Part shown: positions 31,812 through 40,816 of the stretch, piece by piece | Layout of the letters: each line of letters starts with the position of its first letter | Numbering within the stretch: the stretch's first letter is position 1 | Assembly: GCA_002287035.1 (NCBI GenBank) | Contig: NSKG01000001.1 | Coordinates: forward strand, 434,001-498,000 | Source: Pseudomonas sp. WN033 | GTDB taxonomy: Bacteria; Pseudomonadota; Gammaproteobacteria; Pseudomonadales; Pseudomonadaceae | Reading direction: 5' to 3' | DNA: 64,000 bases | Position numbers and translations under genes: made by a program | The notes under the pieces: model-generated | What the model was told of the DNA's origin: nothing | The model's database searches: none | What the model saw: only the letters and a program-made list of their open reading frames with translations

Positions 31812-32232
31812 AACGCAGGCGCAGACGCAAACGCCGCAAGGCATCCTCGGACGCCGCGTCGGCCGGCAAAATCACCGAGACCGGACGCCAGCGTCCGGGC
31901 TCACGCAGCCGTACCACGGTCAGGAAGGCACTGACATAGGTATCGCCCTGCAGGCTTACATCAGCCTCGGAACCATCGCGCCGCAACACATGCCAGCCCT
32001 GACTATCGAACCGCAGCCCGGTTATCGACTGAGCATGTCGCAGACTGACCTGCCGGGGCCACAGCCATAGGCAGTAGCCCAGCACCAGAACAATACCCAG
32101 TAGCACCCCCAGCCCCGGCAAGGCGCTGCGATACAGCGCCAGGCAGGCCAGCAGGCTCACGACCAATACCAGCCCTCCCAGCACACGGGAGGGCTGGCGT
32201 CGTAATAATAGATATTCAGTTGGGCTGTACAC
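31780..32232 (-). CDS. YgfX (CptA) family membrane protein
   Basis: Protein of 150 residues with two hydrophobic helices (about 17-37 and 40-58) followed by a basic C-terminal domain rich in Arg ([17 protein letters not shown]). Size, topology and position next to sdhE match YgfX/CptA, described in E. coli as the toxin-like partner of SdhE/CptB; later work treats SdhE mainly as a flavinylation factor. The start overlaps the sdhE stop by 17 bp, and the C-terminus overlaps the nadB coding end by 32 bp on the opposite strand. The call rests mostly on context. Confidence 0.8.
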   Translation of the reverse strand: MYSPTEYLLLRRQPSRVLGGLVLVVSLLACLALYRSALPGLGVLLGIVLVLGYCLWLWPRQVSLRHAQSITGLRFDSQGWHVLRRDGSEADVSLQGDTYVSAFLTVVRLREPGRWRPVSVILPADAASEDALRRLRLRLRFSRQRWAAAE

Positions 32233-32470
32233 GATCCAGAATCATCCTCACGATGCGCTTGAGGTCCGGATCTTCCGGTTCGCCACGCTGCATGAACCAG
32301 CCGAACATGTCCTGGTCCTCACACTCAAGCAATTTGTGGTAGCGGGCCTTGTCCGCCTCATCTAGCCCCGGGTAGGCCTCCTGCAGAAAGGGAACCAGCA
32401 GCACATCCAGCTCCAGCATGCCGCGCCGGCTGTGCCAGTACAAACGTTTCATTTCTATATCGGCCGACAT
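32216..32470 (-). CDS. sdhE: FAD assembly factor SdhE
   Basis: Small protein (84 residues) that promotes covalent flavinylation of the succinate dehydrogenase and fumarate reductase flavoprotein. The defining RGxxE motif is present as SRRGMLELD (R16-E20), with the following helices ending LDRVQPN. The ATG at 32470 is preferred, since GGAG lies 6 nt upstream; upstream in-frame ATGs have no such site. It overlaps ygfX by 17 bp and is divergent from ygfZ, as in E. coli. Confidence 0.94.
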   Translation of the reverse strand: MSADIEMKRLYWHSRRGMLELDVLLVPFLQEAYPGLDEADKARYHKLLECEDQDMFGWFMQRGEPEDPDLKRIVRMILDRVQPN

Positions 32471-32591
32471 CAACATCTCCACACCGGGTTGAAAGCTATG
32501 CATTAAACATCATTATAACCTCAACACTGGAACTGGGCCGCACTGACAAGCCAGCAGCCCTGCCTTATGATGTTAGGATCTACCACAAGCC

Positions 32592-33620
32592 ATGACCGAC
32601 ATGACCGCCATTATTGAGCCCCTGCACACCCGCTTCGCCACCTGCGAGCCTGATCATGAGCCCGCCACGGCTCTGACCCTGCTCAGTCACGAGGCCATCC
32701 TGGAGATCTCCGGCCCCGATGCCGAGCGCTTCCTGCAAGGGCAAATCACCTGTGACATCAGCCACTTGCCAGTTCCCGGCAGTACGCCGGGCGCGCGCTG
32801 CAACCCCAAAGGGCGGATGCAGTCGAGCTTTCGGCTGCTGCGCAGTGAGCCCGAGCACTATCTCTTGGCGCTGGAACAGTCACTGCTAACGCCACAGCTG
32901 GCCGACCTGAACAAATACGCCGTCTTTTTCCGCAAGGCCCGCCTGGAAGACGCCAGCCAGTACTGGTGCCGACTCGGGCTCTGGGGTGAACAGGCTGACC
33001 GGGCTCTGGAGCAAGCCGGACTGGCCGTACCCGAAGCTACTGATATCCCGAGCCAAACCGCCCAAGGACTGGTGATTCGCCTCAGTGACGGCGCCTATGA
33101 GCTATGGCTACCGGCCGACAAGGCCCCAACCGTACTCGAGCAGCTGTGCCAACAGGCCACTGCTACTCACCTCAACCAGTGGCTGCTGCGCCAGATCCGC
33201 GCCGGAATCGGCCAGGTCATGGGGCCAACCCAGGAAAGCTTCATTCCGCAGATGCTCAACCTGCAACTGCAGGGCGGCGTCAGTTTCAGAAAAGGCTGTT
33301 ACACCGGCCAGGAAATCGTCGCTCGCATGCAGTACCTGGGCAAACTCAAACGCCGGATGTTTCGCTTGCTGCTGGCCGGAACCGCGATACCACCGCCAGG
33401 CACACTGATCGTCGAGCGCGACAGCGGCAAGCCAATCGGTGAACTGGTTATCGCCGCACGTACCGCCCAGCGCGTGGAAATGCTGGCCGTGCTACAAAAG
33501 GATGCGGCACAATATGCCACTTTGAGTCTGGCCGATGCCGACGGGCCGCTGCTGACCCTGGCCGACCTGCCCTATGACCACGAACTGGCGGCCACCGAAG
33601 CCGACAACGCCTCCGAATAA
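32592..33620 (+). CDS. ygfZ: Folate-binding tRNA-modification/Fe-S protein YgfZ
   Basis: Tetrahydrofolate-dependent protein that helps maintain certain iron-sulfur enzymes, including tRNA thiomethyltransferase MiaB. The 342-residue protein belongs to the GcvT-like fold; the signature KGCYTGQEIVAR (C236) is intact, with RFLQGQITCDI and CNPKGRMQSSFR in the N-terminal half. It lies 10 bp before the HDOD gene on the same strand and is divergent from sdhE-ygfX. Confidence 0.93.
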   Translation: MTDMTAIIEPLHTRFATCEPDHEPATALTLLSHEAILEISGPDAERFLQGQITCDISHLPVPGSTPGARCNPKGRMQSSFRLLRSEPEHYLLALEQSLLTPQLADLNKYAVFFRKARLEDASQYWCRLGLWGEQADRALEQAGLAVPEATDIPSQTAQGLVIRLSDGAYELWLPADKAPTVLEQLCQQATATHLNQWLLRQIRAGIGQVMGPTQESFIPQMLNLQLQGGVSFRKGCYTGQEIVARMQYLGKLKRRMFRLLLAGTAIPPPGTLIVERDSGKPIGELVIAARTAQRVEMLAVLQKDAAQYATLSLADADGPLLTLADLPYDHELAATEADNASE

Positions 33621-33630
33621 GGGAAACTGC

Positions 33631-34461
33631 ATGACCGATCTGGCCCAACGCGTTCAAGACGAACTGATCGACGCCATCAACAAGGATCAGTTGACGCTAC
33701 CCACCCTGCCGGAAATCGCTCTACGCGTTCGCGAAGCCGCCGAAGACCCGAATGTCAGCATTCCCTTTCTGGTCAAGGAGATCAGCAACGACGCCGCACT
33801 CAGCGCGCGCCTGATCAAGGTAGTCAACAGCCCGCTGCTGCGCAGCCGGAGCGAAATTACCGACCTGTCGATGGCCGTCAACCGCCTGGGCATCACCTAT
33901 ACTGCCAACCTGGCCACCGGCCTGGCTATGCAGCAGATGTTCCAGGCCACCTCCGACGTGATCGATCGCAAAATGCGTGAAGTCTGGGCACGCAGCACTG
34001 AAGTCGCCGGCATCAGCCACGTATTGTGCCGGCATTACACCCGGCTCAAGCCCGACCAGGCCACCCTGGCCGGCCTGGTTCACCAGATCGGTGTATTGCC
34101 GATCCTCAGCTATGCCGAGGAAAACAGCCAACTGCTGCGCGACTCGATCAGCCTGAATCTGGTCATTGAGCGCATCCACCCGGTCCTGGGCGACAAGATT
34201 CTTGAGGCCTGGGACTTCCCAGCGCCGCTATCGAAGGTACCCAGCCAGCACCTGGACTTCGCCCGCAACTCGGCCACGGTCGACTACGCCGATATCGTCC
34301 AGGTCGCCATGCTCCATGGGCTAGCCGGCAGCGAGCACCCATTCGCCCAGATGAACTGGAATCAGATCCCCTCCTTCGCCAAGCTCGGCATCAACCCGCT
34401 CGGCGAGGAAGAGGAAGACCTGTCAGCAGAGATGGAAGCGGCGACCCAACTGCTCGGTTGA
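33631..34461 (+). CDS. HDOD domain-containing signalling protein
   Basis: Protein of 276 residues with a single HDOD domain: LPTLPEIALRVREAAEDPNVSIPFLVKEISNDAALSARLIKVVNSP followed by GLVHQIGVLPIL. HDOD proteins are non-catalytic relatives of HD-GYP phosphodiesterases used in signalling, and the catalytic HD pair is absent here. The C-terminus is acidic (GEEEEDLSAEMEAA). The ATG at 33631 has GGGAAA upstream and comes 10 bp after ygfZ, so the two may be co-transcribed. The specific partner is unknown. Confidence 0.88.
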   Translation: MTDLAQRVQDELIDAINKDQLTLPTLPEIALRVREAAEDPNVSIPFLVKEISNDAALSARLIKVVNSPLLRSRSEITDLSMAVNRLGITYTANLATGLAMQQMFQATSDVIDRKMREVWARSTEVAGISHVLCRHYTRLKPDQATLAGLVHQIGVLPILSYAEENSQLLRDSISLNLVIERIHPVLGDKILEAWDFPAPLSKVPSQHLDFARNSATVDYADIVQVAMLHGLAGSEHPFAQMNWNQIPSFAKLGINPLGEEEEDLSAEMEAATQLLG

Positions 34462-34473
34462 ACGGCCCTTACC

Positions 34474-34516
34474 GCCATTGCGAGGACTGCTGCATCGCCA
34501 CGCTCCTCGCAATGGC
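34474..34516. repeat. Intergenic inverted repeat GCCATTGCGAGGA
   Basis: A perfect 13-bp inverted repeat (GCCATTGCGAGGA at 34474-34486, TCCTCGCAATGGC at 34504-34516) with a 17-bp loop lies between the convergent HDOD and enoyl-CoA hydratase genes. The ATTGCGAGGA core resembles a dispersed intergenic repeat seen in many Proteobacteria, and it may also work as a bidirectional terminator although T-runs are absent. Confidence 0.65.
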
Positions 34517-34533
34517 AGATTCTCAGTATGTAA

Positions 34534-35349
34534 TCAGCGGTTACGCCATTGCGGCGGCCGCTTCTCCAGAAACGCGTTGACCCCCTCAAGGGTATCCTGC
34601 AGCTCGAACAGATCGACAAAGCGCTCGCGTTCGTCCGCCAGCAGACTGTTCAACGGCTGACTCCGGGCACCCTGGATCAATTGCTTGCAAGCCTTGACCG
34701 CTCGCGGCGACTGACGCCCAACCTGGGCGGCCAGATGCAGCGCCGCCGGCACGGCCTGCCCTTCCTCGACCACCTCCTCGACCAGACCAATGCGTTCGGC
34801 CTTGACCCCATCGATGCGCTCACCACACAGAATCATCCGCTTGGCCCAGCCCTCACCCACCAGCCAGGCCAGCGCCTGGGTTCCACCAGCACAGGGCAGC
34901 AGCCCAACACTGGCTTCCGGCAAGGCCAGTTGCACCTGACGCTCGGCAATGCGAATATCGCAGGCCAGAGCGCACTCCAACCCACCACCCATGGCATAAC
35001 CATTGATCGCGGCAATCGACACTCCGGAAAAGTCCCGCAGCGCCTCAAAGGCCAGACCGAACCAGCGCGCCATTTGCCGGGCCTGGGCCCGATTACCCTC
35101 AGCAAACAGCTTCAGGTCGGCACCGGCTGAGAAAAACCGCTCGCCACGACCGGTGATCACCAACGCATAAATCTCCGGATCGCTATCCAGATGCTTCACC
35201 AGTTCATACAGGCCGTGCAGGGTATCTTCATCCCAGGTATTGGCCGGCGGGTTGTCGATGGTCACCAGCGCGGTATGGCCCACCTTCTGGACCACCAGCA
35301 TCTTGGTCTTGGGTACCAGCGCGGTATAGGGTTGCAGAGCATGTTCCAT
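34534..35349 (-). CDS. Enoyl-CoA hydratase/isomerase family protein
   Basis: Crotonase-fold protein of 271 residues. It has the oxyanion-hole blocks GERFFSAGADLKLF and AAINGYAMGGGLECALACDIRI, and the segment LPEASVGLLPCAGGTQALAWLVGEGWAKRMIL carrying the catalytic-side glutamates. The substrate cannot be told from sequence; a close relative lies near ung in Pseudomonas. The start at 35349 has GGAG 7 nt upstream. It lies about 72 bp downstream of ung on the same strand. Confidence 0.9.
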   Translation of the reverse strand: MEHALQPYTALVPKTKMLVVQKVGHTALVTIDNPPANTWDEDTLHGLYELVKHLDSDPEIYALVITGRGERFFSAGADLKLFAEGNRAQARQMARWFGLAFEALRDFSGVSIAAINGYAMGGGLECALACDIRIAERQVQLALPEASVGLLPCAGGTQALAWLVGEGWAKRMILCGERIDGVKAERIGLVEEVVEEGQAVPAALHLAAQVGRQSPRAVKACKQLIQGARSQPLNSLLADERERFVDLFELQDTLEGVNAFLEKRPPQWRNR

Positions 35350-35421
35350 GGCGGTTCTCCAGGCAGGTTCAAACTGCCTCAAGGATAAGCCATAACCCAC
35401 CGGACCACACAACCTTCGGGA

Positions 35422-36105
35422 TCAGGGCAGACGCCAATCGATCAGGGTCAGGCCATGTTCTTGCAGATAACGGTTGGCGGCCGAGAAATGACCGTTACCA
35501 AGAAAGCCGCGATGAGCCGACAGCGGCGAAGGGTGTGGCGAGGCCAGCACGCAATGGCGGTCAGAGTCGATATGCGCACCTTTTTTCTGTGCGTAGCTGC
35601 CCCAGAGCATGAACACCAGATGTTCACGCTGCTCGTTCAGCACTTCAATGATCCGCGAGGTAAAACGCTCCCAGCCCCGGTTGGCATGCGACCCGGCATT
35701 GGCCTGCTGCACGCTCAACACCGTATTGAGCAATAACACGCCCTGGTCGGCCCAGCTTTGCAGGCAACCATGGCCGGGAATGGGGTAGCCAAGGTCACGC
35801 TGGATTTCCTTGAAGATATTCTGCAGCGACGGCGGCGGCGGCACACCCGGCGGCACCGAAAAGCTCAAACCGTGGGCCTGCCCCGGACCGTGATAGGGAT
35901 CCTGACCGATGATCACCACCTTGACCTGCTCCAGCGGCGTGCTGTTCAGGGCATTGAACATCAGCGGCCCAGGCGGAAAGATCACCTTGCCTGCACTTTT
36001 CTCGGCCTGCAGGAAACCGCGCAACTGCTGCATGTAAGGCTGCTCGAACTGGTCTGCCAGAACCTGTTTCCAGCCCTCATCCAGTTGCACGGTACGCTCA
36101 GTCAT
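35422..36105 (-). CDS. ung: Uracil-DNA glycosylase
   Basis: Removes uracil from DNA to start base-excision repair. The 227-residue protein has the water-activating loop [18 protein letters not shown] (D69), the uracil-specificity block LLLNTVLSV and the DNA-intercalation loop [15 protein letters not shown]. The start is the ATG at 36105 ([12 protein letters not shown]); the open frame upstream overlaps the preceding gene in another frame. It overlaps that gene by 8 bp, suggesting coupling. Confidence 0.97.
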   Translation of the reverse strand: MTERTVQLDEGWKQVLADQFEQPYMQQLRGFLQAEKSAGKVIFPPGPLMFNALNSTPLEQVKVVIIGQDPYHGPGQAHGLSFSVPPGVPPPPSLQNIFKEIQRDLGYPIPGHGCLQSWADQGVLLLNTVLSVQQANAGSHANRGWERFTSRIIEVLNEQREHLVFMLWGSYAQKKGAHIDSDRHCVLASPHPSPLSAHRGFLGNGHFSAANRYLQEHGLTLIDWRLP

Positions 36106-36436
36106 CCGCGCCTCCCAGTACCGGCACCGACTGCGCTTCACAACGCACCACCCGCTGGCGACCATCGACCAGCACCCCGGACAGAGCATTGTGCCGCCGC
36201 GAATGCAGCACCAGCACCCCATCCACACACTCGGCCAGGTAATCGGCCGGGGTACCACGCAACTGCCCCTGGGCATCGGCTACGGTAACCAGATCAAAAC
36301 TGGCCAGCTCACGCCCCTGATCATCCTGGGTCAGGTTCAGATAGCCATACAGGTGCAACACCGTCACAGTGGCAACGACCGTGGCAAACGCGGTCAAAAT
36401 CATGGGTATCTTGTTGGCTTCCTGAATCCAGGCCAT
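36098..36436 (-). CDS. Small membrane-anchored hypothetical protein
   Basis: Protein of 112 residues. One hydrophobic helix at about 12-32 ([22 protein letters not shown]) is followed by a domain of about 75 residues with no motif I recognise. It starts 11 bp after the DUF1704 gene and overlaps ung by 8 bp, so it is translated with both. The C-terminal domain ([27 protein letters not shown]) contains two Cys in total. Function unknown. Confidence 0.7.
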   Translation of the reverse strand: MAWIQEANKIPMILTAFATVVATVTVLHLYGYLNLTQDDQGRELASFDLVTVADAQGQLRGTPADYLAECVDGVLVLHSRRHNALSGVLVDGRQRVVRCEAQSVPVLGGADD

Positions 36437-36447
36437 GCGAAACTCCG

Positions 36448-37731
36448 TTACAGAATATTGGCGTAATCGGCCTCGATCCGCTCGAGGCTGAGGTTGGTAA
36501 GAAATCCGGAAAAGCACATCCAGGCGCTCAGCGCATTGAGATCAGCAAACGGCTCAGGCAAGTAGCGCGGCGGCACCACCAGACCTTCGTCCACCAGTTG
36601 CCCCAGGGTGCGCATATCCTCCAGCGTGGTCTTGCCACAGAACAGCAGCGGAATCTGCTGCAGCTTGCCCTTGCGCACCGCGAGCTGAATATAGTTGTAC
36701 GTCAGGATAAAACCCTTGAGGTAGGCCAGATCCTTGGTGAATGGCAGGCCAGCGCTGCTGGAGCCACGAAACACCCGGCTGGCGTTGGCATAACTGTCCT
36801 CGCGGCTGTAACCCTCGCCACGATAGAACTCGAACACCTCAAGGAAGTTGGCCCCGGACTCGGCCAATTGAATCGCCCGGGTACGGTTGGTCAGCTTGCG
36901 CAGCCGGGCCGGATAGGAGGCAAAGGTAATTACCTCCATCAAAATCGCCAGCCCTTCCTGGGTCACGGTCGAGGACGGCGGCCCTTTGGCCAGAAAGGTA
37001 CAGATCGGCTGGTGCTGACCATTCAGACTGGTCGCCACATGCACCATGCCTTCATGCACGGCGAGAATTTTCAGATCGCGCTGATTGAACATGGCATCGC
37101 TGCGAATCTTGATGTAATCGGCGCCAGCGGCAGCATCGGCAACGATGCCATCGGACTCGAACACCCGCACCGCCTGATCATCGGGAAACGCCTGATTCAT
37201 CCTGTCCTGCAGAATCGCCACCGCTTCTGGTGCTGCAATAGTCTTGGGCTCCCGGCCCAGGTCGTTACCGATATTGCTCAAGGACTCACTAAGCATGATG
37301 CCCAGGTCGGTAATGGTCGGATCGCCAGCGTGGAACGCGTCCGAAGCCGAGCCATAGAGTTCCTGGGAGATTCGCCCGAACTCCGGCGTGCCGCGCCCTT
37401 CAAGCATGCGGATGACCATGCGGTATTCGCGGCACATGCGGCGCATGATCTGGCCGACCGGGCTGAAGGTGCCTAGCTGGCGGGTAATGTCGCGCTCGAT
37501 GTCCTGAAACAGTTGCAGGCGCTCGGCCGGATCGAAGCTCAGCGGGCGCTGGGCATAGTAATCGGCATCCACTGGCGGCAGGCTCTTGCAGCGTTTGCGA
37601 AAGAACTCCTCGCGCACACTGTCATCCCACTTGATCGCATCCAGCACCCGAATCGGCGCCTGCGCCTCCACAAGCCGATCGGACAGGCTGCGGATCACCA
37701 GTTGATATTGCTCGCTCTGTTTGACTGCCAT
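36448..37731 (-). CDS. DUF1704 / QEGLA-motif protein, putative metallopeptidase
   Basis: Protein of 427 residues of the family often named flavohemoglobin expression-modulating QEGLA motif protein; the name-giving motif is at residues 258-262 (TQEGLAILME). It also has an HExxxH motif, HEGMVH at residues 226-231, with the QEGLA glutamate about 28 residues later as a possible third metal ligand. Eukaryotic DUF1704 relatives (MATCAP) are tubulin tyrosine carboxypeptidases that use this HExxxH, so a zinc peptidase role is plausible here; the substrate is unknown. Start at 37731 (MAVKQSEQYQLVIRS). The downstream membrane gene and ung follow closely. Confidence 0.85.
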   Translation of the reverse strand: MAVKQSEQYQLVIRSLSDRLVEAQAPIRVLDAIKWDDSVREEFFRKRCKSLPPVDADYYAQRPLSFDPAERLQLFQDIERDITRQLGTFSPVGQIMRRMCREYRMVIRMLEGRGTPEFGRISQELYGSASDAFHAGDPTITDLGIMLSESLSNIGNDLGREPKTIAAPEAVAILQDRMNQAFPDDQAVRVFESDGIVADAAAGADYIKIRSDAMFNQRDLKILAVHEGMVHVATSLNGQHQPICTFLAKGPPSSTVTQEGLAILMEVITFASYPARLRKLTNRTRAIQLAESGANFLEVFEFYRGEGYSREDSYANASRVFRGSSSAGLPFTKDLAYLKGFILTYNYIQLAVRKGKLQQIPLLFCGKTTLEDMRTLGQLVDEGLVVPPRYLPEPFADLNALSAWMCFSGFLTNLSLERIEADYANIL

Positions 37732-37813
37732 GACCGGAATCTCTGAATGACGAGCGTTGACATTACGGGGCTTGTTTGTTGGGTGCAATGCCCTGCCGAA
37801 GGCCGCTCATTGT

Positions 37814-37899
37814 GGACACGCCACAAGTACATCCCTGTAGGCTCGGCGATAGCCAGGGATGGCCATCGTCGAGCCCCAGGGATGGCTTGTAGCGTGTCC
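37814..37899. repeat. Nested palindromic intergenic repeat
   Basis: Between lysS and the DUF1704 gene. Outer arms GGACACGC (37814-37821) and GCGTGTCC (37892-37899) enclose an inner palindrome of the form GGCTCG.CGAT.GCC / GGC.ATCG.CGAGCC, with two copies of CAGGGATGGC. The CCCAGGGATGG...GCGTGTCC half is shared with the core of element copy B, but the TAAGGAAACACTG-type ends are absent here. Confidence 0.8.
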
Positions 37900-37982
37900 G
37901 CCATAGGCCGTCCCCAGGCGCGCCAGCACATCACTCCAGGGATCAGGGTTTCCTTGCACGGACCAGAGCAAACGCCACCAGC

Positions 37983-39488
37983 TCAGTGATGCTCCGGACG
38001 CATATGCGGGAACAGGATCACGTCGCGGATCGACGGCGAGTCAGTCAGTAGCATCACCAGGCGGTCGATCCCGATACCCTCGCCGGCGGTCGGCGGCATG
38101 CCGTATTCCAGGGCACGAACGAAATCGGCATCAAAGTGCATGGCCTCATCGTCACCGGCGTCCTTGTCGGCCACCTGGGCATGGAAACGCTCGGCCTGAT
38201 CCTCGGCGTCGTTCAGCTCGGAATAGGCATTGGCGATTTCACGGCCACCGATGAACAGCTCGAAGCGATCGGTCACGCTCGGATCGTCATCGCTGCGGCG
38301 CGCCAGAGGCGAGACCTCAAACGGGTAGCGGGTAATAAAGGTCGGCTGCTCCAGCTTGTGCTCGACCAGTTCCTCGAACACCATGGTCTGCAGCTTACCC
38401 AGGCCCTCGAAGCCCTTGACGTCAGCACCGGCCTTTTTCGCGATCGCCCGGCACTTGTCCAGATCGCGCAGATCCTCGGCGCTGATCTCGGGATTGAAGT
38501 GCAAAATCGAGTCGAACACCGACATCCGCGCAAACGGCTTGCCGAAATCGAACACCTTGCCCTGATAGGGCACCTCGGTAGTACCCAGCACCGCCATGGC
38601 CAGCTCGCGGAACAGCTCCTCGGTCAGGTCCATGTTGTCTTCATAGTCGGCGTAGGCCTGGTAGAACTCAAGCATCGTGAACTCGGGGTTATGCCGGGTC
38701 GATACGCCTTCGTTGCGGAAATTGCGATTGATCTCGAACACCCGCTCGAAACCGCCGACCACCAGCCGCTTCAGATACAGTTCCGGGGCGATGCGCAGGA
38801 ACATCGGCAGATCCAGCGCATTGTGATGGGTTTCGAACGGTTTGGCTGCGGCACCGCCGGGGATGGTCTGCAGCATTGGCGTTTCGACTTCGAGGAAGTT
38901 GCGCTCGGCGAGGAACTTGCGGATGTGGCCGATCACCTGCGAACGTACCTGAAAGGTGTGGCGGGTGTCCTCGTTGACGATCAGGTCAACATAACGCTGC
39001 CGGTAGCGCTGCTCGGTATCGGTCAGACCGTGGAACTTGTCCGGCAGTGGCCGCAGCGACTTGGTCAGCAGTTGCACGGCGGTCATGTGCACATACAGGT
39101 CGCCCTTGCCGGAACGTGCCAGGGTGCCTTCGGCAGCGATGATATCGCCCATGTCCCAGGTCTTGATCGCTTCCAGGGTTTCAGCAGGCAGGCCCTTGCG
39201 GTCGACATACACCTGAATCCGCCCACTCATGTCCTGAATGACCATGAAAGCGCCACGGTTGAGCATGATCCGCCCAGCCACCTTGACCGGAATCGCCGCA
39301 GTTTCCAATTGCTCCTTGCTGTGCTCGGCATAGGTCTTCTGCAGATCACCGGCGTAGCTGTCACGGCGGAAGCGGTTGGGGAAAGCGTTGCCCTTGGCCC
39401 GTTCGGCGGCAAGCTTTTCCTTGCGCAGGGCAATCAGGCGGTTTTCTTCCTCGTGATGGGCTTGCTGGTCATGCTGCTGATCGGTCAT
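37983..39488 (-). CDS. lysS: Lysyl-tRNA synthetase (class II)
   Basis: Charges tRNA-Lys. The 501-residue enzyme has the N-terminal OB-fold anticodon-binding domain ([28 protein letters not shown]) and class II motif 2 ([20 protein letters not shown]) and motif 3 ([15 protein letters not shown]). The start is the ATG at 39488 with AGGAAG upstream; the longer frame to 39512 adds eight unsupported residues. It lies 49 bp after prfB, the conserved prfB-lysS pair. Confidence 0.98.
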   Translation of the reverse strand: MTDQQHDQQAHHEEENRLIALRKEKLAAERAKGNAFPNRFRRDSYAGDLQKTYAEHSKEQLETAAIPVKVAGRIMLNRGAFMVIQDMSGRIQVYVDRKGLPAETLEAIKTWDMGDIIAAEGTLARSGKGDLYVHMTAVQLLTKSLRPLPDKFHGLTDTEQRYRQRYVDLIVNEDTRHTFQVRSQVIGHIRKFLAERNFLEVETPMLQTIPGGAAAKPFETHHNALDLPMFLRIAPELYLKRLVVGGFERVFEINRNFRNEGVSTRHNPEFTMLEFYQAYADYEDNMDLTEELFRELAMAVLGTTEVPYQGKVFDFGKPFARMSVFDSILHFNPEISAEDLRDLDKCRAIAKKAGADVKGFEGLGKLQTMVFEELVEHKLEQPTFITRYPFEVSPLARRSDDDPSVTDRFELFIGGREIANAYSELNDAEDQAERFHAQVADKDAGDDEAMHFDADFVRALEYGMPPTAGEGIGIDRLVMLLTDSPSIRDVILFPHMRPEHH

Positions 39489-39537
39489 GTCGGGTCTTCC
39501 TGGGTAAAACACGTAATAGAGTTGGCCTGGCGGGAGC

Positions 39538-40633
39538 TTAGAGCCCCTGCTTCAGGCTGGCCTCGATATATTCATCGAGATCGCCATCGAGCACCTTGTC
39601 GCAGTCGCTGCGCTCGATACCGGTGCGCAGATCCTTGATCCGCGACTGGTCCAGCACGTAGGAGCGGATCTGATGGCCCCAGCCGATATCCGACTTGCTG
39701 TCTTCCAGCGCCTGGGCGGCGGCGTTGCGCTTTTGCATTTCCAGCTCATAGAGCTTGGCACGCAGCATCTTCATCGCAGTATCACGGTTGGCGTGCTGCG
39801 AACGCTGGTTCTGGCAACTGACCACGGTGTTGGTCGGCACGTGGGTGATCCGGATTGCCGAGTCGGTGGTGTTAACGTGCTGACCACCGGCACCGGAGGA
39901 GCGGTAGGTGTCTACCCGCAGATCGGCCGGATTGATGTCGATTTCGATGTTGTCATCGATTTCCGGCGAGGCGAATACCGCGCAGAACGAGGTATGCCGA
40001 CGGTTGCCGGAGTCAAACGGGCTCTTGCGCACCAGCCGGTGCACACCGATCTCGGTACGCAGCCAGCCAAAGGCATATTCGCCGCGTACATGCACGGTGG
40101 CACTCTTGATCCCGGCGACTTCACCTTCGGACAATTCGACAATTTCCGCCTCGAAGCCGTGCTTGTCGGCCCAGCGCAGATACATGCGCAGCAGCATGTT
40201 GGCCCAGTCCTGGGCCTCGGTACCGCCAGAGCCGGCCTGGATATCCAGGTAGCAGTTGTTGGCGTCCATCTCGCCGCTGAACATGCGCCGGAATTCGAGC
40301 TTTTCCAGGCTGTCCTGCAAGCGCTGCAGCTCGCTGACGATGTCGGCCACGGCAGCCTCGTCGTTTTCTTCAGCAGCCATTTCCAGCAGTTCGGAGGCAT
40401 CCGTCAGGCCAGCGTGCATATCGTCCAGCGTTTCGACGATCTGCGCCAGTTGAGCCCGTTCACGGCCCAGGTTCTGGGCACGCTCAGGGTCATTCCAGAC
40501 GCTTGGATCTTCGAGTTCACGCTCGACTTCGGTCAGACGATCACGTTTGTGATCGTAGTCAAAGATACCCCCTGATGGTCTCGGAACGACCACGCAGATC
40601 TTTGATGTTGTTCAGAATCGGATTGATTTCCAT
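39538..40633 (-). CDS. prfB: Peptide chain release factor 2 (with programmed +1 frameshift)
   Basis: Recognises UGA and UAA stop codons and triggers peptide release. Translation starts at the ATG at 40633 ([20 protein letters not shown]), meets an in-frame TGA after 24 codons, and shifts +1 to continue to 39538, giving 364 residues in total. RF2 hallmarks are the SPF tripeptide ([14 protein letters not shown]) and the GGQ motif ([15 protein letters not shown]). An ORF caller without frameshift knowledge would wrongly start it near 40593. lysS follows. Confidence 0.97.
40558..40574 (-). promoter_or_regulatory. prfB programmed frameshift site
   Basis: On the minus strand the sequence AGGGGGTATCTTTGAC carries an internal Shine-Dalgarno-like AGGGGG, the slippery CTT (40564-40562), the in-frame TGA (40561-40559) and the following C (40558). 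Slipping to the next frame reads CTT GAC. This is the classic RF2 autoregulatory site: low RF2 slows termination at the TGA and favours the shift. Confidence 0.95.
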
Positions 40634-40777
40634 AGGTCAGACAGCCCGCTCGGGAAAAAGCCGGCATTGTAGCGGAAATCGACCGCCCCGTGCAGTTTCT
40701 CCATGACCGAAGGCGGTTGACCGCAGCGCTACCAGCCTTGACCCAGATCAGAGAAGTTCCAGCCAGAGCGCCTACAC

Positions 40778-40790
40778 TAAGGAAACACTG
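40778..40790 (+). repeat. Possible solo end of the inverted-repeat element
   Basis: TAAGGAAACACTG, 26 bp upstream of the GTG of the phosphoketolase-like gene, matches the first 13 bases of the element end at 43223 exactly and in the same orientation, then diverges. It could be a decayed end or chance. Confidence 0.4.
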
Positions 40791-40816
40791 TTTGCCATGA
40801 ACAACGGAGTCATACC

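Noticed and set aside
31780-32470. Calling sdhE-ygfX a toxin-antitoxin pair
   Set aside because: Although E. coli CptBA was described that way, the RGxxE motif and conserved placement beside ygfZ favour SdhE's flavinylation role.
39538-40593. prfB as a simple gene starting at 40593, or as a frameshifted pseudogene
   Set aside because: The first 24 codons and the classic CTT TGA C slip site upstream show normal programmed frameshifting of an intact RF2 gene.
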